This document shows positions 53,343 through 62,924 of a DNA stretch of 64,000 nt, piece after piece. This stretch comes from JALZVT01 sp039029135 (GTDB taxonomy: Bacteria; Pseudomonadota; Gammaproteobacteria; Pseudomonadales; Azotimanducaceae): assembly GCA_039029135.1 (NCBI GenBank), contig JBCCGT010000001.1, forward strand, positions 1-64,000, in the 5' to 3' direction. Numbering within the stretch: position 1 is the first letter of the stretch; the number at the start of each line of letters is the position of its first letter. Both the position numbers and the translations under genes were made by a program. Below the pieces are notes generated by a model. It made no database searches and had not been told where the DNA came from. It saw only the letters and a list, made by a program, of their open reading frames with translations.

Positions 53343-53744
53343 TTACTGCACCAGCATCCAGGCCACGGTGTCACGCATCTCGCGCTCCTCGCAGCTCATG
53401 CACAGCCCCATAGGCGGCATGCCGGGCGGCACCCCGGCGATGGAGGCGGCGACCAGCGCGTCCAGCCCCTTGGCGGCGCGCGGCGTCCAGGCCGTTCGGT
53501 CACCCACTCTGGGCGCGCCCGCCACACCCGACGCGTGGCAAGAGAAGCAGTAGCGGTTGTAGGACGCCTCACCCGCCGCCAGATCGATCTCGGCCGGATC
53601 CACGGCTAGCTCAGCAAGCGCGCGCTCGATCTCGGGACCGGTAGGCGCAGGCTCCGCAGGAGGCGCATCGGCGCTACATCCCGCCAGCCCACCAACCAAG
53701 AGACTCAGCGCTGCTGCGCAGGCCACGCAGTAAGCCCACTTCAT
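53343..53744 (-). CDS. Cytochrome c5-like lipoprotein
   Basis: A 133-residue electron carrier. The signal ends in a lipobox (GGLAGC, about 18-23), so it should be membrane-tethered. The heme motif is CFSCH, followed by VGDRTAWTPR, then the Met-ligand segment GVPPGMPPMG and a late CMSC pair, the disulfide typical of cytochrome c5. The last residues REMRDTVAWMLVQ form the C-terminal helix. It would carry electrons to a terminal oxidase; the partner is not in the window. Confidence 0.88.
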   Translation of the reverse strand: MKWAYCVACAAALSLLVGGLAGCSADAPPAEPAPTGPEIERALAELAVDPAEIDLAAGEASYNRYCFSCHASGVAGAPRVGDRTAWTPRAAKGLDALVAASIAGVPPGMPPMGLCMSCEEREMRDTVAWMLVQ

Positions 53745-53883
53745 CGAATTCTCACTGCCTTCCGACCGCAACGAATGCGCGCGAGTATAGAGCGTCCCCT
53801 TGGCAGCCGCGCGCGCTTCGCGACCTGAGTCAGCGTCGTCGCAATTTGGGCGATGGGCGACGCGTCCGCTCGCGGCGCGCGAC

Positions 53884-54663
53884 TCAGTCCGTCGCCAGCG
53901 TAAAGTCGTCGGCGTCCTGCCAGGCGGGGAACGCGCCCCGATAGTCGGCCAGCGCAGCGAGATCCAGCCGCGCGGTGAAGACGCCGGCGGCATCGCCCGG
54001 CGCGACGAGCGGCTCGCCCTGAAAGTCGATCGCGGCGCTGCCGCCGCCGTAGGCGACCTCGTTGCCGTCCGTGCCCACCCGATTCACGCCGACGACAAAA
54101 GCCTGATTCTCGATCGCCCGCGCGCGCAGCAGCGTGTCCCAGTGGGACTGCCGGGCGGCCGGCCAGTTCGCGACGATCAGATACAGATCAAAGTCGTTGC
54201 GATTACGCGCGAACACCGGGAAGCGCAGGTCGTAGCAGACGGCCAGCAGCACGCGCACGGCGCCCAGCCGTACCACCACCCTGGCGCTGCCCGCGCTGTA
54301 GTGCTCGTGTTCACCCGCCATGCGAAATCGATGACGTTTGTCATAGCTGGTGACGTCGCCGGCGGGCGTCACCCACAGCAGCCGATTCCAGTAGGCCCCG
54401 CCCTCTTCGATCACGACGCTGCCGGTCAGCACCTGGCCGCGCTGCGCCGCGCGTTCGCGCAGCCAGGCAACGGTCGGTCCGTCCATCGGTTCGGCCTGTT
54501 CACGGGACGCCATCGTGAACCCAGTGCTAAACATCTCCGGCAGAACCACCAGCTCAGCCTCCGTCGGCACGTCGGCCAGCGCCCGATCGAACAGCGCTCG
54601 ATTCGCCGCCGGATCGTGCCAGCGCGTTTCGCTCTGAACGAAGCTGACGGTCAGAGTTGACAC
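53884..54663 (-). CDS. Nitrilase-superfamily omega-amidase (YafV-like)
   Basis: A 259-residue carbon-nitrogen hydrolase. The Glu-Lys-Cys triad is visible: VLPEMFSTGFTM, SYDKRHRF and AVCYDLRFP. The MFSTGF and CYDLRFP contexts point to the YafV/omega-amidase group, which hydrolyses 2-oxoglutaramate formed when glutamine is the amino donor. GTG 54663 has GGAG upstream and overlaps the end of the aminotransferase gene by 13 bases. The pairing supports removal of that transaminase's by-product. Confidence 0.85.
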   Translation of the reverse strand: MSTLTVSFVQSETRWHDPAANRALFDRALADVPTEAELVVLPEMFSTGFTMASREQAEPMDGPTVAWLRERAAQRGQVLTGSVVIEEGGAYWNRLLWVTPAGDVTSYDKRHRFRMAGEHEHYSAGSARVVVRLGAVRVLLAVCYDLRFPVFARNRNDFDLYLIVANWPAARQSHWDTLLRARAIENQAFVVGVNRVGTDGNEVAYGGGSAAIDFQGEPLVAPGDAAGVFTARLDLAALADYRGAFPAWQDADDFTLATD

Positions 54664-55802
54664 AGGATCTCCGCCGCGCGAGCGATCGTCGCGTCGTCTT
54701 TCGCGAAACACAGGCGAATGAACGTATCGTCGGGTGGCCGTTCGTAGAAGACCGACACGGGAATGCTCGCGACCTTGATCTCACGCGTCAGCCGCTTGCA
54801 CAGGTCGAGATCACCCTCGCCGCTGATGGCGGAATAGTCGAGGAGCTGAAAGTAGGTGCCGGCGCTGGGCGTGAAGGTGAAGCGGGACGGCGCGAGCAGC
54901 TCGCACAACAGGTCTCGCTTTGCCTCGTAGAACGCCGGCAGATCCTTGTGATGCTCAGGCGCCTCCACTAGAAAGTCCGCGATCGCATGCTGCACGAAGG
55001 TGTTGGTCGTGAACGTGTTGAACTGATGGATCTTGCGGAACTCGTCGGTCAACGCGGGTGGCGCGAGGCAGTAACCCACCTTCCAGCCGGTCGTGTGATA
55101 GGTCTTGCCGAAGGAAGACACCACGAAGCTGCGCTCGAACAGATCCGGGTAACGCGCAAGGCTCAGGTGCGCGCGGCCGTCGAAGCACATGTGCTCGTAG
55201 ACCTCGTCGCTGATCAAATAGAAGGATTGCTCCGCCTGCAGCCGTCGCAGGGCCTCGATGTCCGCTGCTGACCAGACGGCTCCGGTCGGGTTGTGCGGCG
55301 TGTTGATCATCAGCAGCCGCGTCTTCGGCGTGAGCGCGTCGCGCACGCGATCCCAATCGACGTCGAACGTCGGCGGCCTGAGCGGCACGTGCACCGGCAC
55401 GCCGCCGGCCAGTCGCACCACGGGTTCATAGGAGTCGTAGGCCGGATCCAGCAGCAGCACCTCGTCGCCCGGACGCACCACCGCGGTGATCGCGCAGAAC
55501 AGCGCCTCGGTCGCACCGGAGGTGATCGTCACCTCGGCGTCCGCATCCAGCCGCGCTGCGTAGAGATCTTCGACCTTGGCGCAGATGGCTTCCCGCAGCG
55601 CGGGCACGCCCTGCATCGGTGGGTACTGGTTGTAGCCGTGCGTCAGGTAGTAGTTGACGCGCTCCAACAACCGCGGCGGGCCGTCGAAATCGGGGAAGCC
55701 CTGCGACAGATTGATGGCGCCCTGTTCGCCGGCCAGCCGCGACATGACGGTGAATATCGTCGTGCCGACATCCGGCAGCTTACTTTCGCTCGCGAGATTC
55801 AT
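54651..55802 (-). CDS. PLP aminotransferase, YbdL-like (methionine/glutamine)
   Basis: A 383-residue class I aminotransferase. INLSQGFPDFDGPP opens the domain, NTPHNPTGAVW holds the conserved Asn, YLISDEVYEHM the Asp/Tyr pair, and SSFGKTYHTTGWKVGY the PLP-binding Lys, followed by FIRLCF with the substrate-carboxylate Arg. The VMSRLAGEQGAINLSQGFP start is typical of YbdL and glutamine transaminase K relatives, which re-aminate methionine-like 2-oxo acids. The next gene is an omega-amidase and the divergent neighbour is ahcY, consistent with sulfur amino-acid recycling. Confidence 0.9.
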   Translation of the reverse strand: MNLASESKLPDVGTTIFTVMSRLAGEQGAINLSQGFPDFDGPPRLLERVNYYLTHGYNQYPPMQGVPALREAICAKVEDLYAARLDADAEVTITSGATEALFCAITAVVRPGDEVLLLDPAYDSYEPVVRLAGGVPVHVPLRPPTFDVDWDRVRDALTPKTRLLMINTPHNPTGAVWSAADIEALRRLQAEQSFYLISDEVYEHMCFDGRAHLSLARYPDLFERSFVVSSFGKTYHTTGWKVGYCLAPPALTDEFRKIHQFNTFTTNTFVQHAIADFLVEAPEHHKDLPAFYEAKRDLLCELLAPSRFTFTPSAGTYFQLLDYSAISGEGDLDLCKRLTREIKVASIPVSVFYERPPDDTFIRLCFAKDDATIARAAEILCQL

Positions 55803-55898
55803 GCGCCAATTTTGGCACAGCCCGCGACCAGTTCACGCTTACTTTTTGAGTTTCGCCACACCTTCGCCTACAGTGCGCGCGCATCCGGCTGGCACCAG

Positions 55899-55904
55899 TA
55901 CAAT
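55899..55904 (+). promoter_or_regulatory. Likely ahcY -10 box
   Basis: TACAAT, 92 bases before the ahcY start codon. No clear -35 box at standard distance. I looked for a SAH riboswitch in this leader and did not recognise one. Confidence 0.4.
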
Positions 55905-55996
55905 GAAGGACTGGCCACCGCACGGCGCGCGCACGGCTCGTCGTGCCGCGAACGCGCGTGATACCGATGCCGATCACATCAAGGAGACAGACCCCC

Positions 55997-57361
<1,365 letters not shown>

Positions 57362-57384
57362 TCCTGCTGCATTAGGCACGGCCA

Positions 57385-58248
57385 ATGGCGCGCACGCTCG
57401 CCGACCTCCTCGAACTGCTGGATCTCGAGGAGATCGACAACAATCATTTTCGCGGCATCAGCCCCGACGAGGGCTGGCAGCGCGTCTATGGCGGTCAGGT
57501 GCTGGGCCAGGCGCTGGTCGCCGCCTCGCGCACAGTCGAGCCTGACCGGCACGCCCATTCGCTGCACGGCTATTTCCTGCGCCCCGGCGACACGACGATT
57601 CCGATTCTCTATACCGTTGATCGCATACGCGATGGCAAGAGCTTCACGACCCGTCGAGTGGTCGCCGTGCAGCGCGGGCACGCGATCTTCAGCATGTCGA
57701 TCAGCTTTCAGGTCGCCGAAGACGGCTACTCCCATCAGCTCGACATGCCGGTCGTGCCGCCGCCCGAAGATCTGAAGACCGAAGACGAGCTGCTGGCCGA
57801 TCGCCTGCACGAGCTGCCGGCCGAGTATCGCGACACCATGAGTCGCCGGCGTCCGATCGAGATGCGGCCGGTCGATCAGAACATTGCGATCCTCAATCCG
57901 CCCGTGCGGCCGCCGCAGCAGAACTGCTGGATGCGCGCCTGGGAGCGCCTGCCGGACGATCCGCGTCTGCACCAGTGCGTGCTGGCGTTTCTGTCGGACT
58001 GGAGCCTGCTGGACACGACGACGCTGCCGCACTCGATTTCATATGCCGAAGAAAACGTGCAGATGGCGAGCCTCGACCACGCGATGTGGTTTCACCGGCC
58101 GTTTCGCGCGGACGAGTGGCTGCTGTACGCGCAGGACAGCCCGAGCGCGAGCGGCGCGCGCGGCTTCAACCGCGGCTCTATCTTCACTCGCGACGGCGAG
58201 CTCGTCGCATCGGTTGCGCAGGAAGGCCTGCTGCGCGTGCACGGCTAG
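57385..58248 (+). CDS. tesB: Acyl-CoA thioesterase II
   Basis: A 287-residue double hot-dog thioesterase hydrolysing medium- and long-chain acyl-CoA. RVYGGQVLGQALVAASRTV and HSLHGYFLRPGD are the N-domain marks. The second domain has LAFLSDWSLLDTTTLPH, SLDHAMWFHRPFRADEWLLYAQDSPSASGARGFNRG and the final EGLLRV; Asp, Thr and Gln of the TesB active site fit these segments. It follows ahcY by 23 bases on the same strand and may be cotranscribed. Confidence 0.93.
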   Translation: MARTLADLLELLDLEEIDNNHFRGISPDEGWQRVYGGQVLGQALVAASRTVEPDRHAHSLHGYFLRPGDTTIPILYTVDRIRDGKSFTTRRVVAVQRGHAIFSMSISFQVAEDGYSHQLDMPVVPPPEDLKTEDELLADRLHELPAEYRDTMSRRRPIEMRPVDQNIAILNPPVRPPQQNCWMRAWERLPDDPRLHQCVLAFLSDWSLLDTTTLPHSISYAEENVQMASLDHAMWFHRPFRADEWLLYAQDSPSASGARGFNRGSIFTRDGELVASVAQEGLLRVHG

Positions 58249-58254
58249 CGCCCG

Positions 58255-58737
58255 TCACTCGCTCGCCGCAACCGGGGACAGCCTGAAGACCGGTATCTGT
58301 CGCTCGCAGCGCTGCTCGTAGACGGCGTAGCCGGGATAGACCCCACAAGCCTGCACCATGCCAGCGGAGCGCTCGTCTCCCGCCAGCAGGCGGGCCATCA
58401 TGGGGCGCTCGCCGTCGCTGAACAAAACGCGCACCTGTGGGTGGGCGCGCAGGTTGTGATACCACGCCGGATGGCGCGGTTGGCCGCCGTTGGAGGCAAC
58501 CAGCAAGATCGCATCGTCCCCCTCGTCGAGCGGTACATACAGCAATGGCACCTCACGGTTCTCGCCCGTGCGCGCGCCGCGCATGGAGACGAGGCAAACC
58601 GGTATCACGAAGCTCAGGCGGAAGCGTCCGCGGCTGAGCCGCATGAGCGGTCGATCGAGCCAGGTCGCGACGCGCAGCGCCACTCGAGAGACAGAAGGAC
58701 GCGCGATGAACGCGCTGAAGGCCGGGTTCAGCCCCAT
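58255..58737 (-). CDS. DDN-like nitroreductase-family protein
   Basis: A 160-residue split-barrel flavin protein. VSMRGARTGENREVPLLYV, ILLVASNGGQPRHPAWYHNLRAHPQVRV and the later C-terminal helix match deazaflavin-dependent nitroreductase (DDN) family proteins, best known from mycobacteria with F420. Proteobacterial members may use other flavins or act without F420; nothing here decides. It is convergent with tesB, 6 bases apart. Confidence 0.75.
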   Translation of the reverse strand: MGLNPAFSAFIARPSVSRVALRVATWLDRPLMRLSRGRFRLSFVIPVCLVSMRGARTGENREVPLLYVPLDEGDDAILLVASNGGQPRHPAWYHNLRAHPQVRVLFSDGERPMMARLLAGDERSAGMVQACGVYPGYAVYEQRCERQIPVFRLSPVAASE

Positions 58738-58810
58738 CGGCAGCAGGTCGGCGCCGACACGATCGTCGCCCTCGGGGCGACGGCGGCCAGCCCAGACTTG
58801 CGCCAGCCAT

Positions 58811-60148
58811 TCACTTGATGCGCTCGCCCTCTTTCATGACAAAGCTGACCTTGCCGAACAGCTGCGGATCGGTGCGGATATCGCCCGGTACCGCCACGAG
58901 ATCAGCCGCCTTGCCAATGTCCAGGCTGCCTAGGTATTCCCACTGACCCAGCAGCTGGGCGGCGCTCTTGGTGGCGCTGGTGAGCGCCGCAAGCACGGGC
59001 ATGCCGGCCTCGATCATCAGCAGGAACTCCTGCCAGTTGTTGCCGTGGGCGGACACCCCGGTGTCGGTGCCGAACGCTATGTTCACGCCCGCCTCATAGG
59101 CGGCGGCGAAGGTGCCCTGGATCTGCGGTCCGACCGCACGCGCCTTCGGACGCACAAGCTCCGAGAAGTAGCCGGGCTCTTCGGCCTTCAGCGCCACGAA
59201 GTTGCCCGCCATGATCGTGGGCACGTACCAGGTGCCCTTGCGCTTCATCAGCCGCATGATCTCCGGCGTCATGAAGGTGCCGTGTTCGATCGAATCAACG
59301 CCGGCGGCGACGGCGCGCCTCATGCCCTCGCTGCCATGGGCGTGGGCGGCGACCTTGAAGCCATAGTCCTTGGCCGCCGCGATGATCGCGTTCAGCTCGG
59401 TCGGCGTGAATTGGGGATTCTGCCCGCTCTTCGCCTGAGACAGCACACCGCCGGTCGCCGTCAGCTTGATCAGGTCCGAGCCTTCCTTGTAGCGCTGGCG
59501 AACGGCCTTGTACGCATCGGCCGCGCTGTTGACGACGCCTTCCGCGGGCCCCGGATCGCCGCGCAGGCTCGAGTTGACGCCGTTGCTGGGATCGGCGTGG
59601 CCGCCCGTCGTGGCGAGCGACTTCCCCGCTGTGAAGACACGCGGCCCGACGATGTAGCCCGCCGCGATCGCGTCGCGCAGCGACTGCGCCACGTTGTCGG
59701 CAGTACCGAGGTCGCGCACGGTGGTGAAACCTGCCATGACGGTGCGCTCGGCGTAGGCCGCCCCGCGCAGCGCCGCGTCGGCCGGCTCCAGGCGAAAACG
59801 CTCTGCATAGGAAGCGGGCGATAGCTGGCCGTCCAGATGGACGTGCATGTCGATCCAGCCGGGCATGACGGTCGCATCGCTCAGGTCGATCAGTTCGTCC
59901 GCCGCGCCAGGCGCATCGAACCCGTCGCCGCGCGCAACCACCTTGCCGGCGTCGATGACGACTGTCTGCTCGGTGAGCATGCGACCGCTGGCGCTGTCAA
60001 AGAGCCAGCCGGCGTGCACGACCGTCGCCGCAGCCGCCGGCACCGAGGACAGCGGCAGCAGGCATACCCAGGCAGTCAAAAAAGCGGCGCGACGCGACGC
60101 GCGCTCAGCCCCCCGCTCCAAATCCCGGAAGGCGGTCATCAGGTGCAT
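58811..60148 (-). CDS. Exported metal-dependent amidohydrolase
   Basis: A 445-residue TIM-barrel hydrolase of the imidazolonepropionase/Xaa-Pro dipeptidase group. A signal-like segment (AAFLTAWVCLLPLSSVPAAAAT) precedes the mature start. VMPGWIDMHVHLDG gives the HxH metal pair, LIKLTATGGV the bridging Lys, VAAHAHGSEGMRRAVAAGVDSIEHGTF the two His ligands, and FGTDTGV the Asp. KAADLVAVPGD is the C-terminal beta-domain mark. Such enzymes remove C-terminal or prolyl residues or open imide rings. Two further Met codons near the N-terminus are alternative starts. Confidence 0.85.
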   Translation of the reverse strand: MHLMTAFRDLERGAERASRRAAFLTAWVCLLPLSSVPAAAATVVHAGWLFDSASGRMLTEQTVVIDAGKVVARGDGFDAPGAADELIDLSDATVMPGWIDMHVHLDGQLSPASYAERFRLEPADAALRGAAYAERTVMAGFTTVRDLGTADNVAQSLRDAIAAGYIVGPRVFTAGKSLATTGGHADPSNGVNSSLRGDPGPAEGVVNSAADAYKAVRQRYKEGSDLIKLTATGGVLSQAKSGQNPQFTPTELNAIIAAAKDYGFKVAAHAHGSEGMRRAVAAGVDSIEHGTFMTPEIMRLMKRKGTWYVPTIMAGNFVALKAEEPGYFSELVRPKARAVGPQIQGTFAAAYEAGVNIAFGTDTGVSAHGNNWQEFLLMIEAGMPVLAALTSATKSAAQLLGQWEYLGSLDIGKAADLVAVPGDIRTDPQLFGKVSFVMKEGERIK

Positions 60149-60401
60149 CGTTGTCCCCTCTCTCTCAGGCCTGCATCCTGCGGCGATCGCCCCAAATAGG
60201 GGCAGTCGTCCAGTCGGTGCCCCAGTCGGCCAAACGGCCGGTGCGCGGCGTCTCTGCGCCGTACGGCCCGGGCATTACAAAGCGTCGCTATACAGCCGAC
60301 TGACTGACCCGGATAATAGGACGTTTTGCGCCTGTGAAGCACTCACGGCGCGCGCACCGGCGGCATGAACTGCCGGGCAGAGGTCGAGCAGGGGGACAAC
60401 C

Positions 60402-61352
60402 ATGACCGATATCGAGCAGATGGCCGCCTCGGTGGACAGCGTGCGCGAGCATCTGGAGGCGCATCGCTACATCTGCAGCTCGCAGATCGCGACCGCCGTC
60501 TATCTCGCCTATCAGCTCAAGAAGCCTATCCTGATCGAGGGACCGCCCGGCGTCGGCAAGACGGAGCTAGCGAAAACCACGGCCGCCATGTTCGAACTGC
60601 CGCTGATCCGGCTGCAGTGCTACGAGGGGCTGGACGAGGCCAAGGCGATCTACGAATGGAAGTACGGCAAGCAGCTCTTGTACACGCAGGTTCTGAAGGA
60701 GACGCTCGACGAGGTTTTGCAGGGCGCGAAGGGCTTTACCGAATCGGTGCAACGGCTGCACGAATTCGGCGACATCTTCTTCTCCGAGGAGTTTTTAGAA
60801 CCGCGGCCGCTGCTGCACGCGCTGCGTGAAAAAGACGGCTGCGTACTGCTGATCGACGAGATCGACAAGTCAGACCATGAATTTGAGTCGATGCTGCTGG
60901 AAATCCTCTCGGACTATCAGCTATCGATTCCAGAAATCGGCACGGTCAAAGCGGAGCATGAGCCGCCGCTGGTCTTCCTGACCAGCAACAACACACGCGA
61001 AATATCAGACGCGCTCAAGCGGCGCTGTCTGCACCTGTATATCCCCTTCCCCGATCTCGCGCTCGAACAGCGCATCATCGAAGCGCGCGTCCCGGACATC
61101 CCGCCGGAGCTGCGCAAACAGTTGGTCACCTTCATTCAGGAGCTGCGCGGGATGGACCTGAAGAAGGTACCCGCGATCTCGGAGACGATCGACTGGGCAC
61201 GCACGCTGCTGCTGCTGAACTCTGAAACGCTCGATGCCGATCTGGTGCGGGATACGCTGAACGTGATCCTCAAGTTTCAGGAGGACATCAGCAACGTGCA
61301 GTCCGATCTGACGACGCTCACAAATACCGCGAAGAAGGCGAGCCAAGGCTAG
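60402..61352 (+). CDS. MoxR-type AAA+ ATPase
   Basis: A 316-residue ATPase. Walker A is GPPGVGKTELAK (about 46-57), Walker B CVLLIDEIDKSD (about 144-155), sensor 1 is in PPLVFLTSNNTREISDALKRRCLHLYIPFPD with the Arg finger. MoxR proteins act with von Willebrand-type proteins to insert metal or mature enzyme complexes. The VWA partner follows after 11 bases. GGGGGA lies before the ATG. The target enzyme is not in the window. Confidence 0.9.
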   Translation: MTDIEQMAASVDSVREHLEAHRYICSSQIATAVYLAYQLKKPILIEGPPGVGKTELAKTTAAMFELPLIRLQCYEGLDEAKAIYEWKYGKQLLYTQVLKETLDEVLQGAKGFTESVQRLHEFGDIFFSEEFLEPRPLLHALREKDGCVLLIDEIDKSDHEFESMLLEILSDYQLSIPEIGTVKAEHEPPLVFLTSNNTREISDALKRRCLHLYIPFPDLALEQRIIEARVPDIPPELRKQLVTFIQELRGMDLKKVPAISETIDWARTLLLLNSETLDADLVRDTLNVILKFQEDISNVQSDLTTLTNTAKKASQG

Positions 61353-61363
61353 CCGAGCGCGCT

Positions 61364-62875
61364 ATGGACCAGACCCTCGCACACTTCATACAGGCGCTGC
61401 GCAATTCCAACGTGCGCGTCTCGCCGGCAGAAACGCTGGACGCGTTCACGACCGTTGATCTTGTCGGCTACCGCGATCGCGAGCACTTGAAGCGCTCTCT
61501 GGCGCTGGTACTGCCCAAGACCGAAGACGAAAAGGACACCTTCGACGCCTGCTTCGATGAGTTTTTCAAGATCGACGACGTCAGTACCAACACCGACACA
61601 ACGGAAGGTTTGGAAGACGGCGAGGGCGAAGAGGACGGCGGCGACGAGCAGGGTGACGGCGACGGCCAGCAGTCGGGCGGCCAGCGCGAGCCGGGACAGC
61701 CCGGCAAGAGCAAATCGAAGCGCAAGGGCAAGCCTAAAAGCCGCTCCGGTCTCGATGACGAGCTCGAAGAGGAAGAAGAAGACCTGGGACCCGGCCCGAT
61801 GTCGGAGGCGTCATCCGATCTCGGCAAGCTGCTGATGGCAAACTCGATGGTCGAGCTGACCGTCAAGATGGCGGAAGGCGCACGCGAGGTCAATCTGGAG
61901 GAGATCCAGGTCTTCACCCAGAAGGGTCTCTACACCCGTCGCATCATGGAGGCCATGGGGCTCGACGATCTGAACCGCGAGATCGGCGGCCTGCGCCGCT
62001 CGAAGGCGGTCCCCGATCGTCGTTTGGGCCAAGCGCTGCAGGGCCGGCGCGAGCTGCTGCGCGAACAGGTGCGCGACTACGTCGAAAAACAGTTCCTGCT
62101 GTTCGCCGACTCGACGGGGCGCAAGCTGCGCGAGGAACTGCTCCGACAGGTCAAGCTATCTAACGTCGAGCAGCGCAACTTCCGCATGATCCAGGAGATC
62201 GTGTTCCGCATGGCCAAGAAGCTGTGCACCATGTACTCGCGGCGCAAGAAGGTCTTCAAAAAGGGCCAGCTCAACATTCCCAGAACGCTGCGCCACAACA
62301 TGAGCTATGACGGCGCGATCTTCGATCTGCACTGGAAGTCGGTCAAGATCGATCGACCGCGCGTGTTTGCGATCTGCGACGTCAGCGGCTCCGTCGCAAC
62401 CTATGCGCGCTTCATGCTGACCTTCCTGTACAGCCTCGAAGAAGTGATGCCCAAGGTCCGTTCCTTCGCGTTCTCTTCCGACCTCGCCGAGGTCACCGAT
62501 CTGTTTCAGCGCAACAACATCGAAGACGCGATTGCGAAGACGCTGCGCGACTATGCTGGCGGCAGCACGGACTACGGCCAGTCGCTCGAAGACTTCAAGC
62601 GCATGTGCCTGCCTGACATCGACAACCGCACAACCATCATCATCCTCGGCGACGCGCGCAACAACTACGGCGAACACAAGGCCGAGATCATGAAGGAGCT
62701 GTATGACCGCGCCAAGACGGTCATGTGGCTGAACCCGGAGGCGCGCCAGTCCTGGGACTCGGGAGACTCCGAGATGCGCCGCTATGGGGCCTACTGCCAT
62801 CAGGTGCACGAGTGCAGCACGCTCGTCCATCTCGAACGCATCGTTGGAAATCTGCTGCGCAACGCCTACGGCTAG
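61364..62875 (+). CDS. VWA domain protein, CoxE-like
   Basis: A 503-residue protein. The N-terminal 60 residues are family-like (FIQALRNSNVRVSPAETLDAF), residues 75-150 are a strongly acidic and Gly/Gln-rich low-complexity linker (EGEEDGGDEQGDGDGQQSGG), and the C-terminal half is the von Willebrand A domain with MIDAS DVSGSV (about 343-348), TDYGQS and ILGDARNN. CoxE/MoxR pairs mature carbon monoxide dehydrogenase and other metalloenzymes; no such enzyme is adjacent. The pair is likely an operon. Confidence 0.88.
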   Translation: MDQTLAHFIQALRNSNVRVSPAETLDAFTTVDLVGYRDREHLKRSLALVLPKTEDEKDTFDACFDEFFKIDDVSTNTDTTEGLEDGEGEEDGGDEQGDGDGQQSGGQREPGQPGKSKSKRKGKPKSRSGLDDELEEEEEDLGPGPMSEASSDLGKLLMANSMVELTVKMAEGAREVNLEEIQVFTQKGLYTRRIMEAMGLDDLNREIGGLRRSKAVPDRRLGQALQGRRELLREQVRDYVEKQFLLFADSTGRKLREELLRQVKLSNVEQRNFRMIQEIVFRMAKKLCTMYSRRKKVFKKGQLNIPRTLRHNMSYDGAIFDLHWKSVKIDRPRVFAICDVSGSVATYARFMLTFLYSLEEVMPKVRSFAFSSDLAEVTDLFQRNNIEDAIAKTLRDYAGGSTDYGQSLEDFKRMCLPDIDNRTTIIILGDARNNYGEHKAEIMKELYDRAKTVMWLNPEARQSWDSGDSEMRRYGAYCHQVHECSTLVHLERIVGNLLRNAYG

Positions 62876-62924
62876 CGTAAGCGCCGATCATTCCAGAAAA
62901 ACGAAACGTCTCGGATTTGCCTGT

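Noticed and set aside
55803..55996. SAH or SAM riboswitch upstream of ahcY
   Set aside because: The conserved core of the SAH riboswitch could not be matched by eye. A covariance search would decide.
61580..61780. A break or frameshift in the VWA protein, suggested by the acidic low-complexity stretch
   Set aside because: The frame stays open and such Glu/Asp/Gln linkers are common in CoxE/CobT-like proteins.
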